Shown in pieces: positions 1 through 7,482 of a stretch of DNA of 11,967 nucleotides. Source of the DNA: Paracoccaceae bacterium (lineage in GTDB: Bacteria > Pseudomonadota > Alphaproteobacteria > Rhodobacterales > Rhodobacteraceae); the NCBI GenBank assembly GCA_002703515.1, contig NZSE01000065.1, forward strand, positions 2,067 to 14,033. Direction: 5' to 3'. The position numbers and the translations under genes were made by a program. Within the stretch, counting starts at the first letter, position 1; each line of letters starts with the position of its first letter. The notes beneath the pieces were generated by a model. The model saw nothing but the letters and a program-made list of their open reading frames with translations. It was not told the origin of the DNA and searched no databases.

Positions 1-353
1 TGAATTGCCCATTCTTGTCTGGCTTTTGGATTACCCCTCACCTCTTCAGCTGCAAACCCATCAAATGCTTCATCGTATGCAGGATGTACCGCAACCAATT
101 GTCCTTGAAGGTGGGTGCTGAGTTCTGTGATTTCCATCCCATAGGATTTTACCACCCCTGCTACTTCATCACAGTAGGTCTGTGATTCAGCAGCTTTTTC
201 CAGATCAAATAAACGTTTGTCCCAACTGGGAATCTGAACCCCTTTATACCCCAGTTCAGAAACCCAACGGCAGATGTTTTCTAGGGAGTTAAAAGGTGGT
301 TCATCACCTGCAAATTGTGCGAGGAATATGGCAGGACCTTTGATGGTTTTCAT
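1..353 (-). CDS. Sugar-phosphate isomerase/epimerase-like TIM-barrel protein, C-terminal part outside the window
   Basis: The reading frame opens with ATG at 353 and is still open at base 1, giving 117 N-terminal residues. It begins MKTIKGPAIFLAQFAGDEPP and contains ELGYKGVQIPSWD, ITELSTHLQGQLVAVHPAYD and a FDGFAAEEVRGNPKARQEWA-like stretch. I recognise this pattern from bacterial sugar-phosphate isomerase/epimerases of the xylose-isomerase-like TIM-barrel fold (IolE/AP-endonuclease-2 superfamily). Such proteins often sit beside Gfo/Idh/MocA dehydrogenases and sugar ABC transporters. The start is supported by AGGAG five bases upstream (354-365 region). It lies 336 bases beyond the last ATPase gene on the same strand, so it may be a separate unit of the same catabolic locus. 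The exact substrate cannot be read from the sequence, and the metal-binding residues expected further along the barrel are outside the window. Confidence 0.85.
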   Translation of the reverse strand, partial: MKTIKGPAIFLAQFAGDEPPFNSLENICRWVSELGYKGVQIPSWDKRLFDLEKAAESQTYCDEVAGVVKSYGMEITELSTHLQGQLVAVHPAYDEAFDGFAAEEVRGNPKARQEWAI

Positions 354-572
354 GATGGCTCCTTGATCGTTGTTCTTGACAATTTACTTAAATATCTTTG
401 GATACAATTTTAAATGTAAGACGATTCGTGTGTTATGAAAATTCAAAATTGATTTACTATGCAAATTTTTTTTAACCAAATGATCTACCTAAGCATGCAT
501 TTTAATGAAAATTTACCTTGGGCAAAGAAGATACTTGATTAAAGCATAATAAGAAGGCTTGACGATTACGAA

Positions 573-602
573 TCTTAACCTTTGAACTCTCAAAGAATAA
601 GA
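573..602. repeat. Imperfect inverted repeat downstream of the ABC operon
   Basis: TCTTA-ac-CTTTGA-actc-TCAAAG-aa-TAAGA forms a two-part stem (5 bp and 6 bp separated by a 2x2 internal loop) with a 4-base loop. It lies about 90 bases after the stop codon of the last ATPase gene. On the minus strand it is followed only by a weak TTCG sequence, so it is not a textbook intrinsic terminator. It may act as a 3'-end hairpin or a protein site. The symmetry is seen directly; the role is a guess. Confidence 0.4.
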
Positions 603-627
603 CACAGAGGAGAGAAACTACAAAAAA

Positions 628-684
628 CTTTTACTTAAAGGGCTTCATAAGATTAAGTCTTTGAGATTCATCCTGTACAAGCCC
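628..684 (-). terminator. Weak candidate terminator of the ABC operon
   Basis: Read on the minus strand just after the ATPase stop at 690, GGGCTT (684-679) can pair with AAGCCC (645-640). The long intervening loop can fold in part through AAGA/TCTT. The stem is followed by TTTAAGTAAAAGTTTTTTG, which includes a six-T run. The position is right for a terminator, but the loop is long and the T-run is delayed, so support is modest. Confidence 0.3.
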
Positions 685-689
685 AGTAT

Positions 690-1736
690 TTAAATTAGTT
701 GACCGTCTTGATTAAAATGGAGTGCTTTTTCAGTCAAAAAACTCAATTCAAGATTTTCTCCCGCATTATAGTTTTTTTCTGGGTCTGCTATGGCCTGTAC
801 CTCTTCACCGTTGACACTTATCTCAAGAATAATTTCTGCTCCTAGATTCTCAACTGAGGAAACAGTTCCATCTACCCAGGTCATAGCGGATTTCTGTTTT
901 GAGGATGGATGATTATGATTATCTTTTAAAAGTATATCTTCAGGGCGAATTCCTAGGGTAGTTGTACCTGGAGGAAGTACCTCAGATTCAAATAAAGAGG
1001 TAGGAACAAGATTAATACGCGGGGAGCCTAGCCTGGAAGCAACATAGGTACTGCAAGGTCGATTGTATATTTCTGCTGGTGTCCCGACCTGTTCCAGCAT
1101 GCCTTGATTTAATACCCCAATGTTGTCTGCCATTGTCATCGCTTCAACCTGATCGTGGGTTACGTAAAGAATGGTAGCTTCCATTTCCATTTGAATCCGC
1201 TTCAATTCTAATCTGAGAATTTCACGAAGTTTGGCATCTAAGGAAGAGAGGGGTTCATCCATCAAGAAAATGTTGGGTTTTCTAATTAGCGCTCTTCCGA
1301 TAGCAACTCGTTGCATTTCCCCACCGGAAAGTGAGGTGACTGAAGACCTAAGTTTGTCATCTATCTTTAACAAATTAGCAATTTCCTGAACTTTTGTCTG
1401 AATTTCACTCTGAGATATTTTTCTAATTGGAGAACGAAGAGGAAACGCCAAATTATCAAAAACATTATAATTTGGATAAAGGGAGTATTGCTGATAAACA
1501 AAAGCCGTGTCTCGATAAGCTGGTTGAAGATTCGTTACGTCTTCATCATCAATGAACACCGCTCCCTGGTCAGGTTTTTCGAGTCCTGCTATAATCCTTA
1601 AGGTAGTTGTTTTTCCCGCACCTGTAGGTCCGAGTAAGACAAAAAATTCACCATGCTTGATTTCTAAATCAAGAGATTTAAGAGCCTTTGTGGAACCAAA
1701 GGATTTGTTGATATGCTTTAACTGTATATTCGCCAT
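690..1736 (-). CDS. ABC importer ATPase, MalK/UgpC type (second of a pair)
   Basis: This 348-residue protein should power sugar or polyol import at the inner face of the membrane. Visible motifs, in order: Walker A GPTGAGKTT (36-44), Q-loop Gln82, canonical signature LSGGE (136-140), Walker B IFLMDE (156-161), D-loop SSLD, and switch His194 in YVTHDQ. About 110 C-terminal residues carry a TOBE/MOP-like segment with TLGIRPED, which usually binds regulators. It starts 7 bases after the preceding ATPase gene stops, so the two are co-transcribed and probably translationally coupled. The partner ATPase has a degenerate signature, which points to a heterodimer like the GlpS/GlpT pair of Rhizobium glycerol importers. 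Family assignment is firm; the substrate is unknown. Confidence 0.95.
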   Translation of the reverse strand: MANIQLKHINKSFGSTKALKSLDLEIKHGEFFVLLGPTGAGKTTTLRIIAGLEKPDQGAVFIDDEDVTNLQPAYRDTAFVYQQYSLYPNYNVFDNLAFPLRSPIRKISQSEIQTKVQEIANLLKIDDKLRSSVTSLSGGEMQRVAIGRALIRKPNIFLMDEPLSSLDAKLREILRLELKRIQMEMEATILYVTHDQVEAMTMADNIGVLNQGMLEQVGTPAEIYNRPCSTYVASRLGSPRINLVPTSLFESEVLPPGTTTLGIRPEDILLKDNHNHPSSKQKSAMTWVDGTVSSVENLGAEIILEISVNGEEVQAIADPEKNYNAGENLELSFLTEKALHFNQDGQLI

Positions 1737-1743
1737 ATCTATC

Positions 1744-2823
1744 TCACTGGTTTTCGCTCAGCAAGGCTAATTCTGTTTGACCGTCGAAAAGGATGGCGGA
1801 TTCTGGAGAAAACTTAACACGTACAGAATCATTAATGTTTATTGAAGTGTCTTTAGCAACTCTGACTTTCAATTGACCGAACCCAGTTTCCACTGTACAT
1901 ATCTTACGGTTACCCAGATATTCATTCCCATAGACTTTTCCCGGTATACCTTGATTGTCGTCAAATTCCAATTTTTCTGGTCGAACGCCAATATAATTGT
2001 GGTTCGAAAGACTGTTTGTTTTTTGTCTAGGAATTGCCATTTTTTGATCTCCAACCTGAACTTCTGTGTCCCCTGCTTGAATCATTGATTCGATGGGGAT
2101 GAAATTCATTGCTGGTGAACCAATGAAAGAACCTACAAACTTGGTGGCGGGCCTGGAGTATATTTCATCAGGAGTTCCGTATTGTAAAACCTTACCTTGG
2201 TCCATGACGGCAATTTTATCTCCCATGGTCATGGCTTCAATCTGATCGTGAGTAACATAGATGGTGGTTGCTTCAATCCTTTCATGCAGTTTCTTCAGTT
2301 CAAGGCTCATTTGTTCCCTGAATTCAGCATCAAGAGTTCCCAAAGGTTCATCCATCAGAAAAGCTTTTGGTCGTCGAACGATTGCTCTTCCAAGGGCGAC
2401 TCGCTGACGGTCCCCTCCAGCAAGACCTGAAATTTTTGATTTCAAGATATGTTCGATTTGGAGAAGTTTAGCAACTTCTAAAACCCTTGTTTTTATTTCT
2501 GATGCAGACATATTTTGCATCTTTAATGGAAAAGCCAGATTTTTCCAAACGTTCATGTGCGGGTAGAGAGCAAACAACTGAAATACAAAAGCGATGTCCC
2601 TTTGAGAAGCTCGTAAAAAGGTAACATCTTCTTCGTCCAGAAGTATTTCACCAGAAGTAGGAATTTCAAGGCCTGCAATCATCCTCAGAGTAGTCGTCTT
2701 ACCGCATCCTGAGGGCCCTAAAAGTACGAAGAATTCTCCATTCTTGATGGTCAAGTCAGTATTCTGAACAGCGACAAAATTGCCAAATGATTTATGAAGG
2801 TTTTTGAGAATAATATCAGTCAA
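1744..2823 (-). CDS. ABC importer ATPase, MalK/UgpC type with degenerate signature motif (first of a pair)
   Basis: This is a MalK-family ATPase of 359 residues if the TTG at 2821-2823 is the start. The frame could extend to another TTG at 2880, but that would add an unlike tail beginning MGVLWGLW that overlaps the small gene at 2825-3004 out of frame. From 2823 the protein starts (M)TDIILKNLHKSFG, exactly as long before Walker A as its partner. AGGG lies six bases before this TTG, and the upstream stop is one base away. Motifs: Walker A GPSGCGKTT (36-44), Gln82, signature LAGGD (134-138) instead of LSGGQ, Walker B AFLMDE (154-159), D-loop GTLD, and His192. The C-terminal domain contains YIGVRPEK, a TOBE-like segment. 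The altered signature suggests that one of the two composite ATP sites is weakened. Confidence 0.93.
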   Translation of the reverse strand: MTDIILKNLHKSFGNFVAVQNTDLTIKNGEFFVLLGPSGCGKTTTLRMIAGLEIPTSGEILLDEEDVTFLRASQRDIAFVFQLFALYPHMNVWKNLAFPLKMQNMSASEIKTRVLEVAKLLQIEHILKSKISGLAGGDRQRVALGRAIVRRPKAFLMDEPLGTLDAEFREQMSLELKKLHERIEATTIYVTHDQIEAMTMGDKIAVMDQGKVLQYGTPDEIYSRPATKFVGSFIGSPAMNFIPIESMIQAGDTEVQVGDQKMAIPRQKTNSLSNHNYIGVRPEKLEFDDNQGIPGKVYGNEYLGNRKICTVETGFGQLKVRVAKDTSININDSVRVKFSPESAILFDGQTELALLSENQ

Positions 2824-2824
2824 A

Positions 2825-3004
2825 TTAATCCCTATTGCTTGGGAAATGACTGACGACCACAAACCCCAAAGTACCCCCAAGGATTAGGCTGAAGGAGTAG
2901 GTGTAAAGTAACATGCTAAAGGGTTGCAAAAGCATAAATACCCCAAGGATAATGATAAGAGATGCAACATTTTCCCAAATTTCTCTTATGAACCAGGTCT
3001 TCAT
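2825..3004 (-). CDS. Small two-helix membrane protein of the ABC importer operon (hypothetical)
   Basis: A 59-codon frame starts at ATG 3004, 20 bases after the MalG-type permease stops, and ends with TAA at 2827-2825, one base before the TTG start of the next gene. The protein begins MKTWFIREIWENVASLIIIL and ends VVVSHFPSNRD. It has two hydrophobic stretches, about residues 12-33 and 35-52, with a short turn near QPFS. The perfect fit between two operon genes, the hydrophobic coding content and the stop-start coupling make it a real gene rather than a chance frame. Small membrane proteins are known between permease and binding-protein genes in glycerol ABC operons (DUF2160), but I do not claim this is that family. 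It could be a permease accessory or stabilising subunit. The ribosome site is weak, so it may depend on coupling. Confidence 0.75.
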   Translation of the reverse strand: MKTWFIREIWENVASLIIILGVFMLLQPFSMLLYTYSFSLILGGTLGFVVVSHFPSNRD

Positions 3005-3024
3005 TGTTTCTATTCTATTTGAGT

Positions 3025-3981
3025 TTATTTTCTCACAGCACCAAAAGTGATTCCTCTAAGAAGGTGTTTACGCAATACAACAGTGAAAATCATTACAGGC
3101 ACCAAAAACATAACCGTACCTGAAGCGATAGCAGGCCAGTCCAATCCTCCTTCTCCAATTATTGTTGGGATAAATGGTGGTGCAGTTTGGGCTTCAGAAA
3201 ATGTTAAAAGAACTGCAAAAGCATATTCGTTCCAGGCAAAGATCATACAAAATATGGCTGTTGCTGCAATTCCTGTCATCGCCTGAGGAAGAACAATTTT
3301 GTAAAATGCTTGAAATCTTGTATATCCGTCTACCATGGCTGCCTCCTCATATTCCCGAGGAATTTCATCCATAAATCCCTTTAATAACCAAACCGCCAAA
3401 CTCAAATTCACCATGGTGTAAAGTATAATCATACCAAGATGAGTATCGCTTAGTCCCAGTTTGCGATACATTAAAAAAATTGGAACAGCTACCGCAATCG
3501 GAGGAAACATTCTGGTTGAAAGAATAAAAAATAGTAGGTCATCTTTCAGAGGAATACGGAATCTAGAAAATGCGTAGGCTGCCAGTGATCCCAAAAAAAC
3601 TGAAAGAAAGGTGGAACCGAATCCTATAATTAGTGAATTCGTAAATCTTCCTAAAAATCTTGAAGGACCTGCAATCACCATTTGCCTGCTTCTTACGAGT
3701 TCCTCATACCAAGTTTCTGGTGGAGGAAGTGAATCTAGATATTCCTGTGACTGCCTAGATCTTTGTGTAAAAAGATTAACCCATCCTTCAAGGGATGGAT
3801 CAAAATAAACTAAAGGTGGATAGCTTACTGCGTCATTTGCACTTTTAAAGGAAGTCATCACCATCCAGACAATTGGAATTAAGGAAATAATGCAATAAAT
3901 AATAATTATAATTGCTGCACTTTTCCTACTGAATGATGAAGGCTCTAAAGGAGAGGTTTGTTTTATTGTCTGCTCACTCAT
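3025..3981 (-). CDS. ABC importer permease, MalG/UgpE type
   Basis: This 318-residue inner-membrane protein forms half of the translocation channel. It has an N-terminal hydrophobic helix (about 22-44), five further membrane segments by eye, and the EAA loop EEAAMVDGYTRFQAFYKIVLP that docks to an ATPase. The first external loop, between helix 1 and the FLGRFTNSLIIG segment, is long for the family. It includes a charged, proline-containing part around DSLPPPETWYEELVRSRQ. The start codon overlaps the stop of the upstream MalF-type permease as ATGA (3978-3981), so translation is coupled. UgpE-type permeases serve sugars, glycerol and glycerol phosphate among others, so the family alone does not give the substrate. 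Confidence 0.95.
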   Translation of the reverse strand: MSEQTIKQTSPLEPSSFSRKSAAIIIIIYCIISLIPIVWMVMTSFKSANDAVSYPPLVYFDPSLEGWVNLFTQRSRQSQEYLDSLPPPETWYEELVRSRQMVIAGPSRFLGRFTNSLIIGFGSTFLSVFLGSLAAYAFSRFRIPLKDDLLFFILSTRMFPPIAVAVPIFLMYRKLGLSDTHLGMIILYTMVNLSLAVWLLKGFMDEIPREYEEAAMVDGYTRFQAFYKIVLPQAMTGIAATAIFCMIFAWNEYAFAVLLTFSEAQTAPPFIPTIIGEGGLDWPAIASGTVMFLVPVMIFTVVLRKHLLRGITFGAVRK

Positions 3982-4880
3982 CTTTCTTTAACCTTATTCA
4001 TCACTTTTACCCAGATATTGCCTAAACCGAAAATTGTGACAAACATGATTACGGCAAATGCTGAACTGTAGCCAGTTCTCCATTTTTCAAATGCTTCTCT
4101 TTTCAAATTAATTGAAGCTAATTCTGTAGTTGAACCAGGACCACCTCCAGTGAGTTCAACTACCAAATCAAACATTTTAAAATTTTCGATTCCACGAAAA
4201 AGGAGTGCTAACAACAAAAAAGGAAGTACAGAAGGTAGAGTTATATGAAGAAATTGCTGAAAAGTATTAGCCCTATCGACCTCTGCTGCCTCATAAAGAT
4301 AATTTGGAATCGATTTCAATCCTGCTAGACAGATGAGCATTGTAAATGGAGTCCACATCCAGGTATCCACTATGATAATACTCCATGGAGCAAGTTTTAC
4401 ATCACCAATCATGGTGAATTCTCCAAAATTAAAGAAATAATTGATTATGTAATTAAAAATACCAGATTGTGGTTGATACATATATGTCCAAAACACTGCT
4501 ACTACAGCGGGAGATAACATCATGGGTAATACAATTAATGTGGTGAGGATATCACTTCCTTTAAAATTTCTTTTTAGAAGTAATGCCAGTCCAAGTCCAA
4601 TGATTGCTTGAAGAAGTAAGGTCCAGAACATGAAATGAGCAGTTGCCTGCATTGTTTCCCAAATATCCTCTTTATTCAATATTCTGATATAATTTTTTAA
4701 ACCAATAAATTTAATTTCTCTACCAGGTTTGTTTGCGTAAAAATTAGTGAAAGACATACTAATCGCATATATAAGCGGATAAATATTTACCGCCAATAAA
4801 AGCAGAATAGTAGGAGTTACAAAAAGCCAGGTTAGTGCACGATCAGATAGCCCCTGACTTTTACTAAGTGTGTTTTTCAC
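3978..4880 (-). CDS. ABC importer permease, MalF/UgpA type
   Basis: This 300-residue membrane protein pairs with the MalG-type permease to form the importer channel. It opens with a short cytoplasmic tail, then a strong hydrophobic helix (WLFVTPTILLLLAVNIYPLI, about 19-38). The start of the second helix is preceded by IRILNKEDIWETM. The EAA loop appears as YEAAEVDRANTFQQFLHITLP. Translation must start at GTG (4878-4880), because a TAA stop lies four codons upstream in frame. No good Shine-Dalgarno sequence is present, and a perfect inverted repeat (4885-4900) sits directly before the start. The gene follows the binding-protein gene after 114 bases that contain a strong hairpin, the arrangement seen when the binding protein is made in excess over the permeases. 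Confidence 0.95.
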   Translation of the reverse strand: MKNTLSKSQGLSDRALTWLFVTPTILLLLAVNIYPLIYAISMSFTNFYANKPGREIKFIGLKNYIRILNKEDIWETMQATAHFMFWTLLLQAIIGLGLALLLKRNFKGSDILTTLIVLPMMLSPAVVAVFWTYMYQPQSGIFNYIINYFFNFGEFTMIGDVKLAPWSIIIVDTWMWTPFTMLICLAGLKSIPNYLYEAAEVDRANTFQQFLHITLPSVLPFLLLALLFRGIENFKMFDLVVELTGGGPGSTTELASINLKREAFEKWRTGYSSAFAVIMFVTIFGLGNIWVKVMNKVKER

Positions 4881-4884
4881 AAAT

Positions 4885-4900
4885 AATCTTTAAAAAGATT
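4885..4900. repeat. Perfect 6-4-6 inverted repeat at the permease start
   Basis: AATCTT-TAAA-AAGATT lies four bases upstream of the GTG start codon at 4880. In the minus-strand transcript it could fold over the region where a ribosome site would be expected and so limit permease translation. It is AT-rich and short, so it could also be chance. Confidence 0.35.
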
Positions 4901-4921
4901 CATAAATAGAATTTTTTTGAA

Positions 4922-4951
4922 GGCTCCCCATCAAATTATCAATGAGGAGCC
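4922..4951 (-). other. Strong hairpin between binding-protein and permease genes
   Basis: In the minus-strand transcript GGCTCCTCAT pairs with ATGGGGAGCC over ten positions, including one G-U pair, around a ten-base loop. It begins about 45 bases after the binding-protein stop. On the minus strand the following sequence is TTCAAAAAAATTC, without a T-run, so it is unlikely to terminate operon transcription fully. A T-run (about 4954-4959) follows it on the plus strand instead. By analogy with the hairpins between malE and malF, I infer a 3' barrier that protects binding-protein mRNA while permease mRNA decays. Confidence 0.6.
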
Positions 4952-4994
4952 AATTTTTTAATGTGTCAATTTGATTAAGATTTATTGAAATAAT

Positions 4995-6314
4995 TTATAA
5001 TTTACCATCCGCTTCAAAGGTTTCTGTCCAATCTTCAATCAATTTGTCCATAGCTTGTTTAGCTGTGCCTTTGTCACCAACAACAAAGTCATGAACTCTT
5101 TTTTGCATCGCAAGCATCAATTCTACAAAAGTGGGTTCTTGCCAAAAGTCTTTCACCTTTCCCATTGAATCTAGGAACCCTTGTGCATAGACCTGAGAAT
5201 TGACAAATCCTGGATCATTAAGAACTGATTTGTGGCATGAATATCCACCTAGTGACCACCATTTTGCTTGAACTTCAGGTTTTGAGAACCATTTAATATA
5301 TTGCAAGGCTAAATCTTGTTTGTCTGAATATTTGACAACTGACATTCCTTGCCCACCTAAAGTAGCACCTTTTGCTTTTTGGTCAGGATTTGCAAAAAAT
5401 CCGGATTTACCTCCACCGACATCTGGGTCTTTATTAACTCCAGGCCAGAAAGCGTACCAATTCATCTGCATAGCAACTTGTCCCGATTTATAAGCATCTA
5501 GGTTTGCTTCCATGTATGCGTCTGAATGTCCTGGAGGGGTACATTCTTGGTATATTTTTTTATAGAATTCCAATGCTTCAACTGCTCGGTCACTGTTCAC
5601 AAAGCCTTCCATATCGTAGGGCTTATTAGGATTTTCATACTGGAAGCCCCAAGCATACATTGCAGCAGTGACACCCATAGTTATACCTTCAGAACCGCGT
5701 TCGGTATTAATGGCAACGCCATAGCGTTTTTTCCCATCAACAACTCTTCCCTGAAAAAATTTACAAACATTGTAAAGTTGATCCCAGGTGGTTGGAACTC
5801 CGAGTGAATATCCATATTCATCATTGAAAGCTTTTTGCAGGTCTGGCTTTGCAAACCAATCTTTGCGGTAAGCCCATGCTAAAGCATCTCCCATTGCAGG
5901 TAGAGCATAATAGTTTGGACTTCCTTTTGGCCATGTTGAATAAGCATAAACAGTCGGATCAAAGAAGTCGTCCATTGTAATTCCTTCTTTGTCAAAGAAA
6001 TCATTAAGTTTTACATAATGACCGTAAACTGCACCTGCACCAATCCATTGGCTATCTCCGATGAGAACATCAAATGTTTTTCCACCAGAATTTAATTCAT
6101 TCAGCATTCTATCAGCAAAGTTTGGCCATGGTACAAATTCATAACGCATTTCTATTCCTGTTTCCTTTGTGAAGTCTTTAGATAACTCCACAAGAGCATT
6201 TGCAGGATCCCAAGCCGCCCATCCCAGCGTTATATAGCGATCTTGAGCCACAATTCCGGTAAGTGTTACCGTTGAAAATAGCAATAGTGCTAAAACAGAT
6301 TTTAACGCATACAT
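4995..6314 (-). CDS. Periplasmic solute-binding protein of the ABC importer (family 1, UgpB/MalE-like)
   Basis: This 439-residue protein captures the substrate in the periplasm and delivers it to the two permeases. Residues 1-23 form a signal peptide: a Lys near the start, the hydrophobic core VLALLLFSTVTLTGIV, and likely cleavage after VA before QDRYITLGW. There is no lipobox cysteine, so the mature protein should be soluble, which implies an outer membrane. The mature part has the family-1 layout: LGWAAWDPANALVELSKDF near the start, DVLIGDSQWIGAGAVYGHYV, and the late LALQYIKWFSKPEVQAKW helix. Many aromatic residues suit carbohydrate or polyol binding. ATG at 6314 is supported by AGGAG (6320-6324) with a five-base spacing, the best ribosome site in the operon. 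It is clearly shorter than the roughly 580-residue GlpV glycerol receptor, so glycerol cannot be assumed. Confidence 0.93.
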   Translation of the reverse strand: MYALKSVLALLLFSTVTLTGIVAQDRYITLGWAAWDPANALVELSKDFTKETGIEMRYEFVPWPNFADRMLNELNSGGKTFDVLIGDSQWIGAGAVYGHYVKLNDFFDKEGITMDDFFDPTVYAYSTWPKGSPNYYALPAMGDALAWAYRKDWFAKPDLQKAFNDEYGYSLGVPTTWDQLYNVCKFFQGRVVDGKKRYGVAINTERGSEGITMGVTAAMYAWGFQYENPNKPYDMEGFVNSDRAVEALEFYKKIYQECTPPGHSDAYMEANLDAYKSGQVAMQMNWYAFWPGVNKDPDVGGGKSGFFANPDQKAKGATLGGQGMSVVKYSDKQDLALQYIKWFSKPEVQAKWWSLGGYSCHKSVLNDPGFVNSQVYAQGFLDSMGKVKDFWQEPTFVELMLAMQKRVHDFVVGDKGTAKQAMDKLIEDWTETFEADGKL

Positions 6315-6429
6315 AGAGTCTCCTTTTTGAATGGAGGTTGAAATTAGACCAATCCTGTATTTCTACAAGTTCCTTGCACCATACAAAGCATTCACGGAGG
6401 TCCAAACCGCATAGGCTAATAATAAAACT

Positions 6430-6454
6430 GGTTTGAATTCGCCATTTTCAAACC
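6430..6454 (-). terminator. Hairpin with T-rich tail after dhaK (attenuator candidate)
   Basis: GGTTTGAA and TTCAAACC form a perfect 8-bp stem around a 9-base loop, 11 bases after the dhaK stop. On the minus strand the stem is followed by AGTTTTATTATT. This is terminator-like but AT-rich and probably leaky. It would let the kinase genes and the importer genes be expressed at different levels from one promoter, or end the kinase unit if the importer has its own promoter in the remaining 115 bases. A possible weak promoter there (TTGTAG, 16 bases, TAATTT) is not convincing. Confidence 0.4.
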
Positions 6455-6465
6455 CAAAAATTTTA

Positions 6466-7458
6466 CTAACATTTCCATCTTAAAGCTGCCGTGTTAACTG
6501 GTGCATCCCATAAACGTATCATTTCAGTATTCAAACTTGATACAGTTATTGAACAACCATTCATATCAAGAGATGTAACATAATTTCCGACTAATGATCG
6601 TAATACTCTATATCCCTTTTGAGTCAGCAATTTGTGAACACAGTTATACATTAAATAAAGCTCCATAATTGGAGTAGCTCCAAATCCGTTGATAAAAAGA
6701 AGAACTGGATCTTTGGGGTCAGAGTTCAAATCCTCCATTACGGTATTAGTCATTTCTTCGGCTATTGAATTTGCACTTTCAATAGATACTCGTTTTCTTC
6801 CAGGTTCCCCATGAATACCAACACCCATTTCCATTTCAGTATTTCCAATATCAAATGTTGGTTTACCAACTGCTGGCACAGTACAACTGGTCAGGGCAAC
6901 GCCCATTGAACGAGTTCTTGAATTAACCTCAACTCCGAGCTTGTGGCATGATTCCAAATTACTTCCTTCTTCAGATGCAGCACCCACAATTTTTTCAACA
7001 ATCAGAGTTCCGGCAACTCCTCTTCTACCTGTAGTAAATGAACTGTCTTCAACCGCAACATCATCATTAGTAATTATCGTTTTATTTGGGCAATTAATCA
7101 TTTCTGAAGCCATTTCAAAATTCATAACATCTCCAGAATAATTTTTTACAATAAATAATACGCCTTCTCCTCCATCAACCTTTAATGCAGCAGCCTCCAT
7201 TTGATCAGGTGTCGGTGAAGTAAAAATTTCACCAGGACATGCAGCATGAAGCATTCCTTGCCCTACCAAACCTGCATGCAATGGTTCATGGCCACTTCCA
7301 CCTCCAGAAATCAAAGCCACCTTTCCTTGAAGGCCACCACCTTTTCTAAATACAAAACATGGATCATTTTGGTATTCAAGAAGCTCAGAATGAGCATTGC
7401 AAAAACCTTGTAAACTTTCTTGAAGTACATTCTCAATCTCATTAACAAATTTTTTCAT
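6466..7458 (-). CDS. dhaK: PTS-dependent dihydroxyacetone kinase, substrate-binding subunit DhaK
   Basis: DhaK binds dihydroxyacetone covalently as a hemiaminal and presents it to DhaL. The 330-residue length matches the family (about 330-356). Signature stretches are ALISGGGSGHEPLHAG with His57, GEIFTSPTPDQ, IVKNYSGDVMNFEMA with Asp110, and EMEMGVGIHGEPGRKR with His216. These match E. coli His56, Asp109 and the substrate-linking His218, so the subunit looks catalytically complete. It follows the Enzyme I gene by 24 bases with no clear Shine-Dalgarno sequence, so translation may be coupled. Gene order here is dhaL-dhaM-ptsI-dhaK, unlike dhaKLM of E. coli. Paralogous kinases act on erythrulose and related ketoses; the sequence does not exclude a C4 ketose substrate. 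Confidence 0.96.
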   Translation of the reverse strand: MKKFVNEIENVLQESLQGFCNAHSELLEYQNDPCFVFRKGGGLQGKVALISGGGSGHEPLHAGLVGQGMLHAACPGEIFTSPTPDQMEAAALKVDGGEGVLFIVKNYSGDVMNFEMASEMINCPNKTIITNDDVAVEDSSFTTGRRGVAGTLIVEKIVGAASEEGSNLESCHKLGVEVNSRTRSMGVALTSCTVPAVGKPTFDIGNTEMEMGVGIHGEPGRKRVSIESANSIAEEMTNTVMEDLNSDPKDPVLLFINGFGATPIMELYLMYNCVHKLLTQKGYRVLRSLVGNYVTSLDMNGCSITVSSLNTEMIRLWDAPVNTAALRWKC

Positions 7459-7482
7459 ATAATTATTTCGTGATGAGGTTAA

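Larger units (their letters stand above)
354..689. other. Intergenic gap between the ABC operon and the epimerase gene
   Basis: This 336-base stretch has no open frame that I believe. It holds the AGGAG ribosome site of the epimerase gene next to base 354, AT-rich sequence between about 400 and 540, and two possible hairpins (listed separately) that may mark the 3' end of the ABC transcript. I could not find a minus-strand promoter with good boxes and spacing for the epimerase gene, though the AT-rich part would be the place for one. Confidence 0.7.

Noticed and set aside
376-408. Plus-strand TTGACA and TACAAT boxes that look like a promoter
   Set aside because: The spacer is 21 bases, and no plus-strand gene follows; the next genes to the right are all on the minus strand.
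1873-2088. Plus- and minus-strand frames of 60-70 codons inside the first ATPase gene
   Set aside because: They are shadow frames of a clearly coding region. The same applies to the plus-strand frames inside the second ATPase, permease, DhaK, Enzyme I, DhaM and DhaL genes.
4942-4960. Plus-strand intrinsic terminator (stem followed by a T-run)
   Set aside because: No plus-strand transcript is expected here, so I treat the hairpin as an element of the minus-strand mRNA instead.
6178-6405. A 75-codon minus-strand frame overlapping the start of the binding-protein gene
   Set aside because: It overlaps the signal-peptide coding region in another frame, has no ribosome site, and its translation resembles nothing coherent.
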